The notes under the pieces are model-generated. The model was not told where the DNA came from. It made no database searches and saw only the letters and a list, made by a program, of their open reading frames with translations. From Clostridiales bacterium (GTDB lineage Bacteria; Bacillota; Clostridia; Peptostreptococcales; Acidaminobacteraceae), in NCBI GenBank assembly GCA_016933835.1, contig JAFGAC010000156.1:1-64000 (forward strand): a stretch of DNA of 64,000 nt, read 5' to 3'. The position numbers and the translations under genes are program-made. Shown in pieces: positions 10,428 through 19,498 of the stretch (positions are counted from its first letter, which is position 1; every line of letters starts with the position of its first letter).

Positions 10428-10811
10428 TTATTCCTCCTTATTGCAAAATTCTTCGTATTCGCTCGCATTCATCAATTCTTCTAATTCTGATTCGTCTTTT
10501 AATTCAACTGCTATCATCCAGTTTTCAAATGCATCAGCATTCAATAATTCAGGTTCATCTTCTAGAGCTTCATTGATTTCTACAACAGTTCCACTAACTG
10601 GCATGTAAGAATCTGAAGCAGCTTTAACCGATTCAATAACTCCGAAAGTATCGCCTTTTGCTAGTTCAGCATCAACTTCAGGAAGTTCAACAAAAACGAT
10701 ATCTCCCAATTGATGTGAAGCAAAATCTGTAATTCCTACGTATGCTTTTTCTCCTTCAACTTTTACCCATTCATGTTCTTCTGTGTAATAAAGACCTTCA
10801 ACTATTTTCAT
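10428..10811 (-). CDS. gcvH: Glycine cleavage system H protein
   Basis: Lipoyl carrier that shuttles the aminomethyl group between P-, T- and L-proteins. The lipoylation lysine is in [13 protein letters not shown], preceded by the [10 protein letters not shown] and [11 protein letters not shown] signatures. The 127-aa length is normal. The ATG at 10811 follows GGAGGG with a 7-base gap, preferred over an upstream in-frame ATG at 10826 that precedes the ribosome binding site. The L-protein (dihydrolipoamide dehydrogenase) and lipoate ligase are not in this operon and must be encoded elsewhere. Confidence 0.97.
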   Translation of the reverse strand: MKIVEGLYYTEEHEWVKVEGEKAYVGITDFASHQLGDIVFVELPEVDAELAKGDTFGVIESVKAASDSYMPVSGTVVEINEALEDEPELLNADAFENWMIAVELKDESELEELMNASEYEEFCNKEE

Positions 10812-10845
10812 TATTAAACCCTCCATTATTTTTTTATTGTTTTTA

Positions 10846-11952
10846 CTATTTTTTATATTGTTTTTGATAAAATCTCTTGCTGACTACTTTTGCTAAAGAC
10901 ATCTTATTTCTAATTTGAATTTCAAACTCTTCATCCATCTTAGAATATTCAGCGTCTACTAAAGCCAATCCAATTGTTCTGTCTAAAGTTGGTGATTTAT
11001 AACCTGTTGTTACGACACCAATTTCTTTTCCATCTTTAAATACCAAGTACTCATGACGTGGAATTCCTTTTCCTATCATTTCAAATCCAACAACTTTTCT
11101 CTTTAAACCTTCTGCTTTTTGCTTTACTAATGCATCTTTACCAATAAAATCATCTGTATCCAATTTAACGAAATAACCAAGTCCTGCTTCAAGAGGAGAA
11201 ATATCTTTGTCGATTTCTTGACCATATAGTGGCAATGTTGCTTCAAATCTTAAAGTATCTCTTGCTCCTAAACCAACTGGCTTAACTCCTAAATCTTTTC
11301 CAATATTTAAAATACTATCCCACATTTTCGGAGCATCTTCATGGCTTATGTAAATCTCAAATCCATCTTCACCTGTATAACCTGTTCTTGAAATCAAGCA
11401 GTTTATACCATCAATATTGACATCTCTTTTCAAGAAGAAAAATCCAACTTCATCTAAATTTGTATCTGTTAATTTTTGTAAAATTTCTTGTGCTTTAGGT
11501 CCTTGTAGTGCAAGCTCTGAATAATCAGGACTTAAATTCACTAACGCCACATCAAATTTAGCAGCAACTTCTACCATCCAAGCATAATCCTTATCGACAT
11601 TGCTTGCATTGATAACTAGGAAGTACTCGTCATTGTCAAATTTATAAACTAATAAATCATCAACGACACCTCCATTTTCATAACACATTTGAGCATATAT
11701 AACTTGATTGTCAGCCATGACTTTAACGTCATTTGTAACCAAGTATTGAACAAATGCTGTTGCTTCTTTTCCTTTTACAGAAACTTCACCCATGTGTGAA
11801 ACATCAAATAGACCTGCATTGTTTCTTACTGCGTGGTGTTCAGGCACAAGACCCTCGTACTGTACAGGCAATTCCCATCCAGCAAATCCAATAATCTTTC
11901 CGCCCCATTTTAAGTGTGAATCATATAGAGCCGTTCTTTTTAAATCAGCCAT
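10846..11952 (-). CDS. gcvT: Aminomethyltransferase (glycine cleavage T protein)
   Basis: Transfers the methylene group from the H-protein-bound aminomethyl moiety to THF, releasing ammonia. Signatures are [13 protein letters not shown] near residue 49, the [12 protein letters not shown] segment, [15 protein letters not shown] (folate binding) and [12 protein letters not shown]. The 368-aa length is typical. AAAGGAGG precedes the ATG. It is the first gene after the glycine riboswitch and its terminator, so expression of the whole gcvT-H-PA-PB-folD-fhs set is expected to rise with glycine. Confidence 0.97.
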   Translation of the reverse strand: MADLKRTALYDSHLKWGGKIIGFAGWELPVQYEGLVPEHHAVRNNAGLFDVSHMGEVSVKGKEATAFVQYLVTNDVKVMADNQVIYAQMCYENGGVVDDLLVYKFDNDEYFLVINASNVDKDYAWMVEVAAKFDVALVNLSPDYSELALQGPKAQEILQKLTDTNLDEVGFFFLKRDVNIDGINCLISRTGYTGEDGFEIYISHEDAPKMWDSILNIGKDLGVKPVGLGARDTLRFEATLPLYGQEIDKDISPLEAGLGYFVKLDTDDFIGKDALVKQKAEGLKRKVVGFEMIGKGIPRHEYLVFKDGKEIGVVTTGYKSPTLDRTIGLALVDAEYSKMDEEFEIQIRNKMSLAKVVSKRFYQKQYKK

Positions 11953-11967
11953 AATAAAATCCTCCTT

Positions 11968-12020
11968 TCAAAAAATTAATAAGGGATATTGGCACGACAA
12001 TTAAGCCGCCCAATATCCCT
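11968..12020 (-). terminator. Riboswitch-controlled terminator before gcvT
   Basis: On the minus strand a 12-base arm (12020-12009, AGGGATATTGGG) pairs with 11992-11981 and is followed by an AT-rich tract ending in six T. It directly follows aptamer 2 of the glycine riboswitch and lies before the gcvT ribosome binding site, so it fits an ON switch in which glycine prevents termination. The control direction is inferred from the known family. Confidence 0.85.
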
Positions 12021-12021
12021 G

Positions 12022-12190
12022 TTCTTTTGCCTGAGAGCTTAAATCCCCTTCGGCGCCATTATAACTAATGGTCTCTTCAGAGCCTCATCAAATACCGCTA
12101 TTTTTGCCTGAAAGTTTCTAAGATCAATTGGCTAAACTAATCTCATTGCCTCTTCGGCTATCACTTAAGATATCTCGCAGCATTGTCATC
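12022..12190 (-). ncRNA. Tandem glycine riboswitch (gcvT element)
   Basis: Two adjacent copies of the conserved core can be read on the minus strand: AGCCGAAGAGGCAA then CTTTCAGGCAAAAATAGCGG in aptamer 1, and GCGCCGAAGGGG then CTCTCAGGCAAAAGAACAGG in aptamer 2. The P1 stem of aptamer 1 is complete: AATGCTGC (12184-12177) pairs with GCGGTATT (12098-12091). The short linker between the two aptamers is normal for cooperative tandem glycine riboswitches. It precedes gcvT and a terminator. Confidence 0.95.
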
Positions 12191-12211
12191 TGATTGATAT
12201 AATTTCCATCG

Positions 12212-12239
12212 ATATTATCGTATCTCAAATGGTAATCAA
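12212..12239 (-). promoter_or_regulatory. Candidate promoter of the riboswitch-gcv operon
   Basis: On the minus strand, TTGATT (12239-12234) and TAATAT (12217-12212) are separated by 16 bases, about 25 bases before the first aptamer. An overlapping alternative is TTGATA (12245-12240) with TACGAT. Either would let the gcv operon start independently of speB; no terminator was seen between speB and this site. Confidence 0.45.
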
Positions 12240-12272
12240 TATCAAGATTTGTTATCTCTTTAACAGCCTTTT

Positions 12273-13130
12273 TTATTTATAGCCATTTGACATAACGAGC
12301 AAAATCTCTCTAACCACTTTTACAGCCACTGCACTCGATATCCCTGAGTGATCATAATGCGGTGAGAGCTCAACAACATCAGCGCCTACAATATTAAGTC
12401 CTTTAAGTTTTTGTGAAAATTCTATAAATTCTTTGAAATTCACACCGCCAGGTTCAGGTGTGCCTGTTCCAGGAAAAACTGAAGGATCGAAAACATCCAG
12501 ATCTATGGTTAAATAGATTGGATATTTTAAAAGTTCTTCAATATATTGATCGATTTGTCTTAAACTATACCTGTTCATATGAGTATGATTTTTTGCGAAT
12601 TCAAACTCTTCTTTAGTCCCTGATCGAATGCCAAATTGAAAAATTCTATGGTCTCCAAGAAAATCCCAAATTCTTCTTAAAACAGTTGCATGCGAAAATT
12701 TTTCATCCATATAGTCAGCTCTTAAATCTGCATGTGCGTCAAGATGGATTACTCTTAAATCCGGATACTTTTCAAATACGGCTTTTACAGGAGAATAAGT
12801 GACTAAATGCTCCCCACCAAACATAAACGGTTTTTTATTATCTTCAAGAATTTCTTTTGTCTGGCTATAAATCATTTCCAAGACACGTTCTTTATTGCCA
12901 AAGGGCAAATCCAGATCGCCAATATCACTATATGAATAATCTTCCATATCTCTATCCAAGTAGGGGCTATATGTTTCAATACCATAAGATTCCTGTCTCA
13001 TCACCGGGGGAGCAAATCGAGTTCCCGGTCTAAAAGATACCGTTCCATCGAAAGGTGCTCCGAAAATTACAATTTCAGAATCTTCATAATCACAGTCACA
13101 AGCCATAAAAGTTACAATATTATTTTTCAT
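12273..13130 (-). CDS. speB: Agmatinase-family ureohydrolase
   Basis: Mn-dependent ureohydrolase, predicted to split agmatine to putrescine and urea. The metal motifs are in order: GGEHLVTYSP (about 117-126), HLDAHADLR, and LTIDLDVFDPSVFPGTGTPE. The 285-aa length fits SpeB. The start overlaps the speE coding end by 11 bases, with AAAGGAG upstream. In the operon speA-speE-speB the enzyme could act on agmatine or on aminopropylagmatine, depending on the substrate preference of SpeE; sequence does not decide. Formiminoglutamase is a less likely alternative given the neighbours. Confidence 0.93.
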   Translation of the reverse strand: MKNNIVTFMACDCDYEDSEIVIFGAPFDGTVSFRPGTRFAPPVMRQESYGIETYSPYLDRDMEDYSYSDIGDLDLPFGNKERVLEMIYSQTKEILEDNKKPFMFGGEHLVTYSPVKAVFEKYPDLRVIHLDAHADLRADYMDEKFSHATVLRRIWDFLGDHRIFQFGIRSGTKEEFEFAKNHTHMNRYSLRQIDQYIEELLKYPIYLTIDLDVFDPSVFPGTGTPEPGGVNFKEFIEFSQKLKGLNIVGADVVELSPHYDHSGISSAVAVKVVREILLVMSNGYK

Positions 13131-13968
13131 TCAAAAGCTCCTTTACATAATTGGGAATCATAAACGCGCCAACATGTAAATCAGTATTGTAGTATTTTGT
13201 TTTTAATCCCAAAGCGTTCCATGCATCTTTATTCAAATCCTCAATTGGATTTAAACCCTTTGATGAGAAACCAAACAACCAATGTCCTGATGGATAAGAC
13301 GGCATATGATATTGATATGTCATATGCAATGGAAATATTTCTTTCAATTTATCATGGGAACGTTTCATTTCACGTGCATTATGAGCATAATAAGGACTTT
13401 CCTTTTGATTGACTAAAATACCATCTCCACTCAAAGCGTTAAAGCAATTAGTGTAAAATTCAGTTGTAAATAGTCCCTCTCCAGGTCCAATTGGATCTGT
13501 TGAATCTACAATAATCAAATCATATTCATTTTTTAATCCCTTGACAAATTCTATACCATCTTCATAAAAAAGATTGACTCTTTCATCAGATAATTTATTT
13601 GCTGTATAATCCAAATATTTGATTGATGCTTTGACTACCAACTCATCGATTTCCACCATGTCTATTTTCTCGATCGTTTCATATCGCGTAAGTTCCCTTA
13701 CAGTACCCCCGTCGCCACCGCCAATAACCAGTACTCTTTTGATATTAGGATTTGTTGCCATTGACACATGTACAATCATATCGTGATAAATGAATTCGTC
13801 CTTTTCATTAACCATCATCAAACCATCCAAAGTCATTACTTTACCAAATTCATTTGTTTCAAAAATATCAATTTTTTGAAAAACACTTTGATCAGTGTAA
13901 ATCGTCTTATTTACCTTAATAGACCATTTTACTTCATCCGTATGAACCTCTGTATACCACATTTCCAT
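13120..13968 (-). CDS. speE: Polyamine aminopropyltransferase (spermidine synthase)
   Basis: Transfers an aminopropyl group from decarboxylated S-adenosylmethionine to putrescine (or a related amine). The dcSAM-binding VLVIGGGDGGTVREL, the DEFIYHDM segment and VDSTDPIGPGEGLF with the catalytic aspartate are clear. The 282-aa length is standard. GGAGG precedes the ATG at 13968 and overlaps the speA stop codon (TAGGAGG). The enzyme needs S-adenosylmethionine decarboxylase (SpeD), which is not in this operon. Confidence 0.95.
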   Translation of the reverse strand: MEMWYTEVHTDEVKWSIKVNKTIYTDQSVFQKIDIFETNEFGKVMTLDGLMMVNEKDEFIYHDMIVHVSMATNPNIKRVLVIGGGDGGTVRELTRYETIEKIDMVEIDELVVKASIKYLDYTANKLSDERVNLFYEDGIEFVKGLKNEYDLIIVDSTDPIGPGEGLFTTEFYTNCFNALSGDGILVNQKESPYYAHNAREMKRSHDKLKEIFPLHMTYQYHMPSYPSGHWLFGFSSKGLNPIEDLNKDAWNALGLKTKYYNTDLHVGAFMIPNYVKELLNEK

Positions 13969-13980
13969 TTTTTTATCCTC

Positions 13981-15432
13981 CTACATTCCTAAAACTTTTA
14001 TATATTTTACATCTGGGTCTTCTGGCCCAGTTATAACCGTGTCTTGTAACTTCAAGAATTCAATATACTCGATTATGCTACTGCTAATTCTTTCTCCAGG
14101 CGTTATAATTGGAATTCCAGGAGGATAGACCATTACTGACTCTCCACTTATTTCTCCAACAGCATTTTCAAGTAAAATTGTTTTCTTAGTTGAATAATAG
14201 GCATTTCTAGGAGAAACGATTATTTCTGGATTTGTCAACGTCTTACTGAAATTTAAACTACTTCCACCTTGGAATTCTTCGCCGATTTCTTTTAGTGCTT
14301 CATATAAAGCTTTCAATGATGATTCATCATCCCCAAGACTGATGATAAACAAAACATTCTTAACATCAGCGAGTTCAGCTTGAATATGATATTTATCTCT
14401 AAGCAAATCATAGACTTGATAGCCTGTCAATTTAAGATTTGAAACATTGACCGATAGTTTAGTTTCATCAAAATCATAAACACCAATATCATCAATCAGT
14501 TCTTTTCCAAAAGCATATATATCAGGGATTTCATTGATTAAATCCCTATATTTTCTCGTAACAGTCAATATTTCTTTCAGTAATTTGTCACCCTCAAGTG
14601 CTAATTTTCTTCTTGCAAAGTCAATACTGGCCATCAAAAAATATGAAGCGCTTGTTGTCAAAGTTAAATTTATTGTGTTTCGCACATGATTATATTCGAC
14701 ATATTTATTTTCTTTCATAAGAAGCGCAGAACTTTGAGTCAATGACCCTCCTGTTTTGTGAAGAGACACTGCCGACATATCACATCCTATCCTCATTGCA
14801 CTGTCAGGAAGCTCTGAATTGAATGCAAAATGAGCACCATGTGCTTCGTCAGCCAACACAATCATATCATTTTCATGTGCCAGTTCTACTATGGCTTTCA
14901 AATCAGATGTAATACCGTAATATGTTGGATTAATAATAAAAATCGCTTTCGCATCAGGATTATTCAAAATTGCTTTTTTAACATTCTTTATTGTAACGCC
15001 CATGGCAATTCCAATTTTTTCATCAATTTCCGGTTGTATATACACAGGAATAGCACCACTCAATATCAGTCCATTGATGGCAGACTTATGTGCATTTCTC
15101 GGCAGAATAATTTTTTCTCCAGGATTGACACTGCTCATGATCATTGCTTGAACAGCTGCTGTTGTTCCACCCACCATATAAAAACCATAGTCAGCTCCAT
15201 AGGCATCCGCCAATAGTCCTTCCGCTTCCTTGATGACAGACTTTGGACTACTGATAATATCAAGAGATTTCATTGAGTTTACATCTAATTCCATTCCATA
15301 TTTTCTTAAAAATTGATCGTATTCTTTAAGCCCTTTTCCATGTTTATGTCCAGGTACATCAAATGGAATTACTTGCTCTTTATAATAAGATTCCAATGCC
15401 TCTATCAATGGCAATGCATTTTGCTTCATCAT
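13981..15432 (-). CDS. speA: Arginine decarboxylase (Orn/Lys/Arg decarboxylase family)
   Basis: PLP-dependent, aspartate-aminotransferase-fold decarboxylase of about 483 aa, like the short Bacillus SpeA type without the N-terminal receiver-like wing domain of the inducible enzymes. The PLP lysine is in AVSLHKTGGSLTQSSALL, preceded by VLADEAHGAHFAF; the N-terminal FDVPGHKHGKGL is a family hallmark. The ATG at 15432 follows GGGAGGAG; an upstream GTG is in frame but lies before that site. Arginine specificity is inferred from the adjacent agmatinase; ornithine or lysine decarboxylase cannot be excluded from motifs alone. First gene of the polyamine operon. Confidence 0.92.
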   Translation of the reverse strand: MMKQNALPLIEALESYYKEQVIPFDVPGHKHGKGLKEYDQFLRKYGMELDVNSMKSLDIISSPKSVIKEAEGLLADAYGADYGFYMVGGTTAAVQAMIMSSVNPGEKIILPRNAHKSAINGLILSGAIPVYIQPEIDEKIGIAMGVTIKNVKKAILNNPDAKAIFIINPTYYGITSDLKAIVELAHENDMIVLADEAHGAHFAFNSELPDSAMRIGCDMSAVSLHKTGGSLTQSSALLMKENKYVEYNHVRNTINLTLTTSASYFLMASIDFARRKLALEGDKLLKEILTVTRKYRDLINEIPDIYAFGKELIDDIGVYDFDETKLSVNVSNLKLTGYQVYDLLRDKYHIQAELADVKNVLFIISLGDDESSLKALYEALKEIGEEFQGGSSLNFSKTLTNPEIIVSPRNAYYSTKKTILLENAVGEISGESVMVYPPGIPIITPGERISSSIIEYIEFLKLQDTVITGPEDPDVKYIKVLGM

Positions 15433-15510
15433 CCTTTTGTCTCCTCCCGTTAACACAGTTTTTAATTGCTGATTTATTATAAACAGTTAATAATAATAAT
15501 ACAATATTTT

Positions 15511-15993
15511 TTAGTATTTAAGAGGCTTTATCACCATTTTTACTCCTATTTTACTAAAATAATTTTGATGATATTCTTCAGCTTCAACAAATTCTCTTAT
15601 TTTTTCTAAAGTTGTAACAATTTCCCTTTTAAACACACTGCTATTATTCAACATTTCTATTATATCACTTGCAACTTTTTTTTGCCTCTCATCAATAAAA
15701 AAAATTGCACTTCTATACTGACTGCCAATATCCATTCCTTGCTTATTTAAAGTTGTTGGATCATGAAAAGAAAAAAAATATTTTACCAATTTTTCATATG
15801 TTATTGTGTTTTCATCATAAATCAATTCAACCACTTCTACATAACTTGCCGAATCTGAGTAATTATCCTCACTATCAAAACTTTTTGCCAAATCACCCAT
15901 ATAACCTGACCTAACTTTTACAACTCCTTTTAGCTGTCTGAATTGATTTTCAATCCCCCAGAAGCAGCCTCCCCCAAAATATGCCTTCTCCAA
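15511..15993 (-). CDS. msrA: Peptide-methionine (S)-S-oxide reductase
   Basis: Repairs methionine-S-sulfoxide in proteins. The catalytic GCFWG is at residues 9-13 and the conserved YHQNYFSK lies near the C-terminus; 160 aa is a compact form without an MsrB domain. The start is a TTG with GGAGGTG at good spacing; no nearer ATG keeps the catalytic motif. A terminator lies between it and the upstream DsrE gene, so it is probably expressed from its own promoter or by read-through. The resolving-cysteine arrangement is not clear: few cysteines occur after Cys10. Confidence 0.93.
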   Translation of the reverse strand: MEKAYFGGGCFWGIENQFRQLKGVVKVRSGYMGDLAKSFDSEDNYSDSASYVEVVELIYDENTITYEKLVKYFFSFHDPTTLNKQGMDIGSQYRSAIFFIDERQKKVASDIIEMLNNSSVFKREIVTTLEKIREFVEAEEYHQNYFSKIGVKMVIKPLKY

Positions 15994-16005
15994 TTTCCCA
16001 CCTCC

Positions 16006-16032
16006 AAAAAAAACAAAGCAGCTCAGCTGCTT
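16006..16032 (-). terminator. Intrinsic terminator after the DsrE gene
   Basis: A near-perfect palindrome, AAGCAGCT-C-AGCTGCTT (16016-16032), is followed on the minus strand by TG and a run of T. Confidence 0.85.
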
Positions 16033-16380
16033 CTAAAGAGTTATGATTTCATATCCTTCATCCATATATCTTGCAATCGACGGATGGCCATAAACTTCAC
16101 CAAGCAACTGCAATGCTTGTAATTCCGCTTCATCTAAAGTTCCCATCTTGCTTGCGCAAGCTTTACAAACTCCTTCAATCAATCCTTTTTCTTTTACTTG
16201 TACATAAAACTTATGAAACATATTTGTCTCATCATTCAATTCACGAATAAGTTTAGTAGCACTGCCTTCAATAATAAGTTTCACTTCATGACCTTTTTCA
16301 TCCATGTCAAGCGCATTGAGCAGACCATGTGCAAAGCACATAATGTCACCATTAAAAGCAAATATCGCAATTTTTTTCAT
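16033..16380 (-). CDS. DsrE-family protein (115 aa)
   Basis: Small cytoplasmic protein of the DsrE/DsrF fold, with an N-terminal strand MKKIAIFAFNGD, a helix beginning CFAHGLLNALDM and a second strand HEVKLIIEGSATKL. A CKAC pair near residues 73-76 sits where DsrE-like proteins carry a sulfur-relay cysteine. The family is associated with sulfur transfer, but many stand-alone members have no known role. AAAGGAG precedes the ATG. It is divergent from the FakA-DegV fusion and followed by its own terminator, so it is monocistronic. Confidence 0.82.
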   Translation of the reverse strand: MKKIAIFAFNGDIMCFAHGLLNALDMDEKGHEVKLIIEGSATKLIRELNDETNMFHKFYVQVKEKGLIEGVCKACASKMGTLDEAELQALQLLGEVYGHPSIARYMDEGYEIITL

Positions 16381-16550
16381 TTCTAATACACTCCTTTATA
16401 AGAACACTTTTATATATTATACTCCTATCATTTTTACCTTTCATTATTTATTACATTAATCTATATACCATCATAACTCATAATAAAACAAATATTCAAT
16501 GATATTTCATTGTATTTATGGGGTATAAGCATGAAATGGAGGTAATGATT

Positions 16551-18332
16551 ATGACTATAAATGGAAACGACCTATATTTTTCAATTATCACCGGGTCACA
16601 AAAAGTAATCAGCATCAAAAAAAATTTGAATGATATAAATGTTTTTCCTGTTCCTGATGGAGATACAGGAACAAATTTATCTTATACAATGAGCAGTATT
16701 ATCAACAAATCTGTCAATCACTTTTCTGTCGAAGAAACCTTGCAGTCTATCTCGAAAAGTGCTATTGAAGGTGCTAGAGGAAACTCAGGCGTCATCATGG
16801 CTGAGTATTTAAATGGTTTATACCTTCACTCAAGAAATTTTATCACTCTAACAGAGAAAGAATTTTTTCTGTTATTTTCACATGCCTATAAAGCTGCACT
16901 AAATGCAGTCGAAAAGCCTGTGGACGGAAGCATTTTAACTGTCATGAAAGATTTTTCAGATTGTCTTCTCCATAATATCAATCATGAAAGGCATTTTATA
17001 CAATCTTTTGATAAAGCTTACCATCAGGCTTTGAAATCGCTAAAAGAAACTCAAGAAAAAATGAAAGTTCTCAAAGATGCAGGAGTAGTTGATTCAGGTG
17101 CAAAAGGATTTGTATCCTTTATAGAAGGTATTTATGAATACTTTAAAAACGGGAAAAAATATTTTGAGGTTTCCACAAAAATCATTCCATCAATTGATGA
17201 TCATCATACTAATAATTATGTTGAATCAACTATCGAATACCGTTATTGTTTTGAATTGCTGTTCGAACCTGCAATCAATTTTGATAAAACTCAGTTGAAT
17301 AAATTTGGAGATTCCATTATCGTCGCGGGTAATGATTCCTTGACCAAAGTTCACATACATACAAATAACGCTAAAGAAGTTGTATCATTTATCGCAAGTC
17401 ATGGTCTTATTCTTGAACAAAAAATTGATGATATGATTATTCAACAGAATGCTATCCTCAGAGATAAAAATGAGATCGCTATTGTAACTGATTCGATTGC
17501 AGATCTCCCAAAATCTTTTGTTGATGAGCATAATATCTTTGTTATTCCATTAAATTTAACAATCGACAACATTGAATTCATTGATAGACTGACAATTGAT
17601 ACAAAGCGTTTTTTTGAATTGGCTGATCTGTCAGAAACATTTCCACGCAGTTCAATGCCAAAAATAAAAGATTTAGAAAGACTTTTTACTTTTATCAGTC
17701 AAAATTACAAGAAAACAATTATTCTTACAGTTTCATCTCAACTCAGCGGAACTTATAATTTAGTCAATAAAGTTCTGAAAGAAAATCAAAATTTCGGAAT
17801 GGAAGCACATCTTATCGATACGAAATTGAATAGCGGTGCGCAAGGCCTTCTTGTTATGAAAGCCGCCAAACTGATCAACGCAGAATCACCTTTAGATGAA
17901 ATTTTATCAGAAATTATTGAAACAATTGATAATACTAGAATCTATGTTAGTGTCAATGATTTTTCATATATGGTACGAGGCGGAAGAGTAAGCCCTCTTA
18001 AAGGAAAAATGGCGAAAATCCTAAATTTAAAGCCAATTGTCTCACTTGACTCAAAGGGTAAAGGAAAAGCCTTTGCCAATGCATTCAGTCAAAAACAAAA
18101 CTTTAAGAAAATGCAATCCATCATCAAATCAGATTTACAGACACACACGATTGAAAGTTATTGTATTGTTCATGGTAACAATGAAATTGATGCAATAAAA
18201 TATAAAGATGCGTTCACATCAATAATTAAAAAAGAACCTGAATACATTGAAGAAATATCATCAATCGTTGGCATCAGCACTGGTAAAGGCGCTGTCTCAA
18301 TTTCCTATATTATGAAAGAAGGGATTATATGA
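16551..18332 (+). CDS. FakA-like DAK2 domain fused to DegV/FakB fatty-acid-binding domain
   Basis: Looks like both halves of fatty acid kinase in one chain. The N-terminal 200 residues are a DhaL/DAK2 kinase domain with the magnesium-binding [14 protein letters not shown]; residues about 210-305 resemble the FakA middle domain ([21 protein letters not shown]); from about 310 to the end is a complete DegV domain with [21 protein letters not shown] and the [10 protein letters not shown] loop. By analogy with FakA/FakB, the DegV part would bind a fatty acid and the DAK2 part phosphorylate it. GGAGG supports the ATG at 16551; upstream in-frame ATGs precede or overlap that site. It overlaps the DUF1295 gene by 4 bases. 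Confidence 0.9.
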   Translation: MTINGNDLYFSIITGSQKVISIKKNLNDINVFPVPDGDTGTNLSYTMSSIINKSVNHFSVEETLQSISKSAIEGARGNSGVIMAEYLNGLYLHSRNFITLTEKEFFLLFSHAYKAALNAVEKPVDGSILTVMKDFSDCLLHNINHERHFIQSFDKAYHQALKSLKETQEKMKVLKDAGVVDSGAKGFVSFIEGIYEYFKNGKKYFEVSTKIIPSIDDHHTNNYVESTIEYRYCFELLFEPAINFDKTQLNKFGDSIIVAGNDSLTKVHIHTNNAKEVVSFIASHGLILEQKIDDMIIQQNAILRDKNEIAIVTDSIADLPKSFVDEHNIFVIPLNLTIDNIEFIDRLTIDTKRFFELADLSETFPRSSMPKIKDLERLFTFISQNYKKTIILTVSSQLSGTYNLVNKVLKENQNFGMEAHLIDTKLNSGAQGLLVMKAAKLINAESPLDEILSEIIETIDNTRIYVSVNDFSYMVRGGRVSPLKGKMAKILNLKPIVSLDSKGKGKAFANAFSQKQNFKKMQSIIKSDLQTHTIESYCIVHGNNEIDAIKYKDAFTSIIKKEPEYIEEISSIVGISTGKGAVSISYIMKEGII

Positions 18333-19102
18333 TCACACTTTTATTCGAGAGCTTCGTCGTTATAATTAGCTATTTCATTATTTTCTTCATTTGGGCAACT
18401 ATTATTAAAAACAACTCAATTGTTGATTTTGGTTGGGGTCTCGGCTTTGTTATCATTGCCATTTATTCTTATTTGAGGAGTGCTTCTTATAATTTGAGTG
18501 CTACCCTTGTCACTTTATTGATTGCTATTTGGGGAATAAGGTTAACTTATCATATTTTTAAACGCAACTGGGGGAAGGCAGAAGATTTTCGATATGCAAA
18601 TTGGCGAAAAGAATGGGGTAAATATGTATTGATTCGTGGATTTTTTCAAATTTTCATTTTACAAGGACTATTGATGTTCTCAATTGTTTTTCCTGCGATC
18701 ATTTTGAATTCATATGCTGATCCAAATCTTAATTCATTTGGCATTTTAGGCTTACTCGTATGGATAATCGGTTATTTATTTGAATCCATTGGAGATTCAC
18801 AAATGAGAAACTTCAAAAAAAACCCAGACAATAAAGGCAAAATAATTCGAACTGGACTTTGGAAATACACCCGTCATCCTAATTATTTCGGTGAAGCAAC
18901 AATGTGGTGGGGAATTTTTATCATCGTATTTTCCTCAACACAAAATTTAATTACAATAGCAAGTCCAATATTAATTACTTTTTTACTTTTATACGTTTCA
19001 GGCGTTCCTTTATTAGAGAAAAAATACAAAAACAATCCAGATTTCCAAGCTTATGCAAAAATAACAAGTAAATTCATACCATTGCCACCAAAGAAAGGAT
19101 AA
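18329..19102 (+). CDS. DUF1295 membrane protein (steroid 5-alpha-reductase / isoprenylcysteine methyltransferase-like)
   Basis: A 257-aa polytopic membrane protein with about six hydrophobic segments. The C-terminal half has the family signature [20 protein letters not shown] followed by a membrane segment and a [14 protein letters not shown] tail, as in DUF1295 proteins and the related methyltransferase/reductase fold. The substrate is unknown; lipids are a reasonable guess because the upstream overlapping gene (ATGA overlap, 4 bases) looks like a fatty acid kinase. A DUF1475-like frameshifted gene follows six bases later. Confidence 0.87.
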   Translation: MITLLFESFVVIISYFIIFFIWATIIKNNSIVDFGWGLGFVIIAIYSYLRSASYNLSATLVTLLIAIWGIRLTYHIFKRNWGKAEDFRYANWRKEWGKYVLIRGFFQIFILQGLLMFSIVFPAIILNSYADPNLNSFGILGLLVWIIGYLFESIGDSQMRNFKKNPDNKGKIIRTGLWKYTRHPNYFGEATMWWGIFIIVFSSTQNLITIASPILITFLLLYVSGVPLLEKKYKNNPDFQAYAKITSKFIPLPPKKG

Positions 19103-19108
19103 CCATTT

Positions 19109-19443
19109 ATGAAAACAGCAAAAATTCTCACATTGATTGCAACTCTAGTCATGGGTTTTTTAATTCCCTATGGACTTATAACTAGCAGCTTTACACAAGA
19201 AGGCGCGTTGATTACCTCGATTTTATGGGGAAAAATTACTTTAGTTGATATATATATATTTCATTTTTTCTTTTTTCAGGTTGGGTAATTTACAGAGAAA
19301 AATCGATTTTAAAAAGTTCCTTTATTATTTTACTGATTATTGTCTTAGGGAGCTTCACAATGTCACTCTATACTTTTATCGCATTAGTGAAATCAAACAA
19401 TGACTGGAATGAATTTTGGCAGCCAAAGAAAAATATCAAATAA
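19109..19443 (+). pseudogene. Frameshifted DUF1475-like small membrane protein
   Basis: From the ATG at 19109 the reading frame gives 59 residues with two hydrophobic stretches and then stops at 19286-19288. The other half continues in another frame from about 19270 to the TAA at 19441-19443, reading WVIYREKSILK and a third hydrophobic segment ending in SNNDWNEFW. Joined at the T-rich tract near 19260-19277, the two give one protein of about 110 aa that resembles DUF1475 members (expected sequence VDIYI..FFLFSGWVIYREKS). One missing base in the T-run explains it. It could be a real pseudogene, programmed slippage, or a homopolymer sequencing error. It ends at the shared terminator. Confidence 0.72.
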
Positions 19444-19456
19444 AATACCATTTTAG

Positions 19457-19498
19457 AAAAAGGATTGACCCCATTCTTCATCTAGGTCAATCCTTTTT
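19457..19498. terminator. Bidirectional intrinsic terminator
   Basis: A perfect 14-bp stem (19457-19470 with 19485-19498) includes A- and T-runs on both outer sides and serves the convergent DUF1475-like gene and the photolyase; the photolyase stop codon lies in the loop. Confidence 0.92.

Noticed and set aside
12240-12272. Terminator between speB and the riboswitch
   Set aside because: Only a four-base GTTA/TAAC stem is present; not stable enough.
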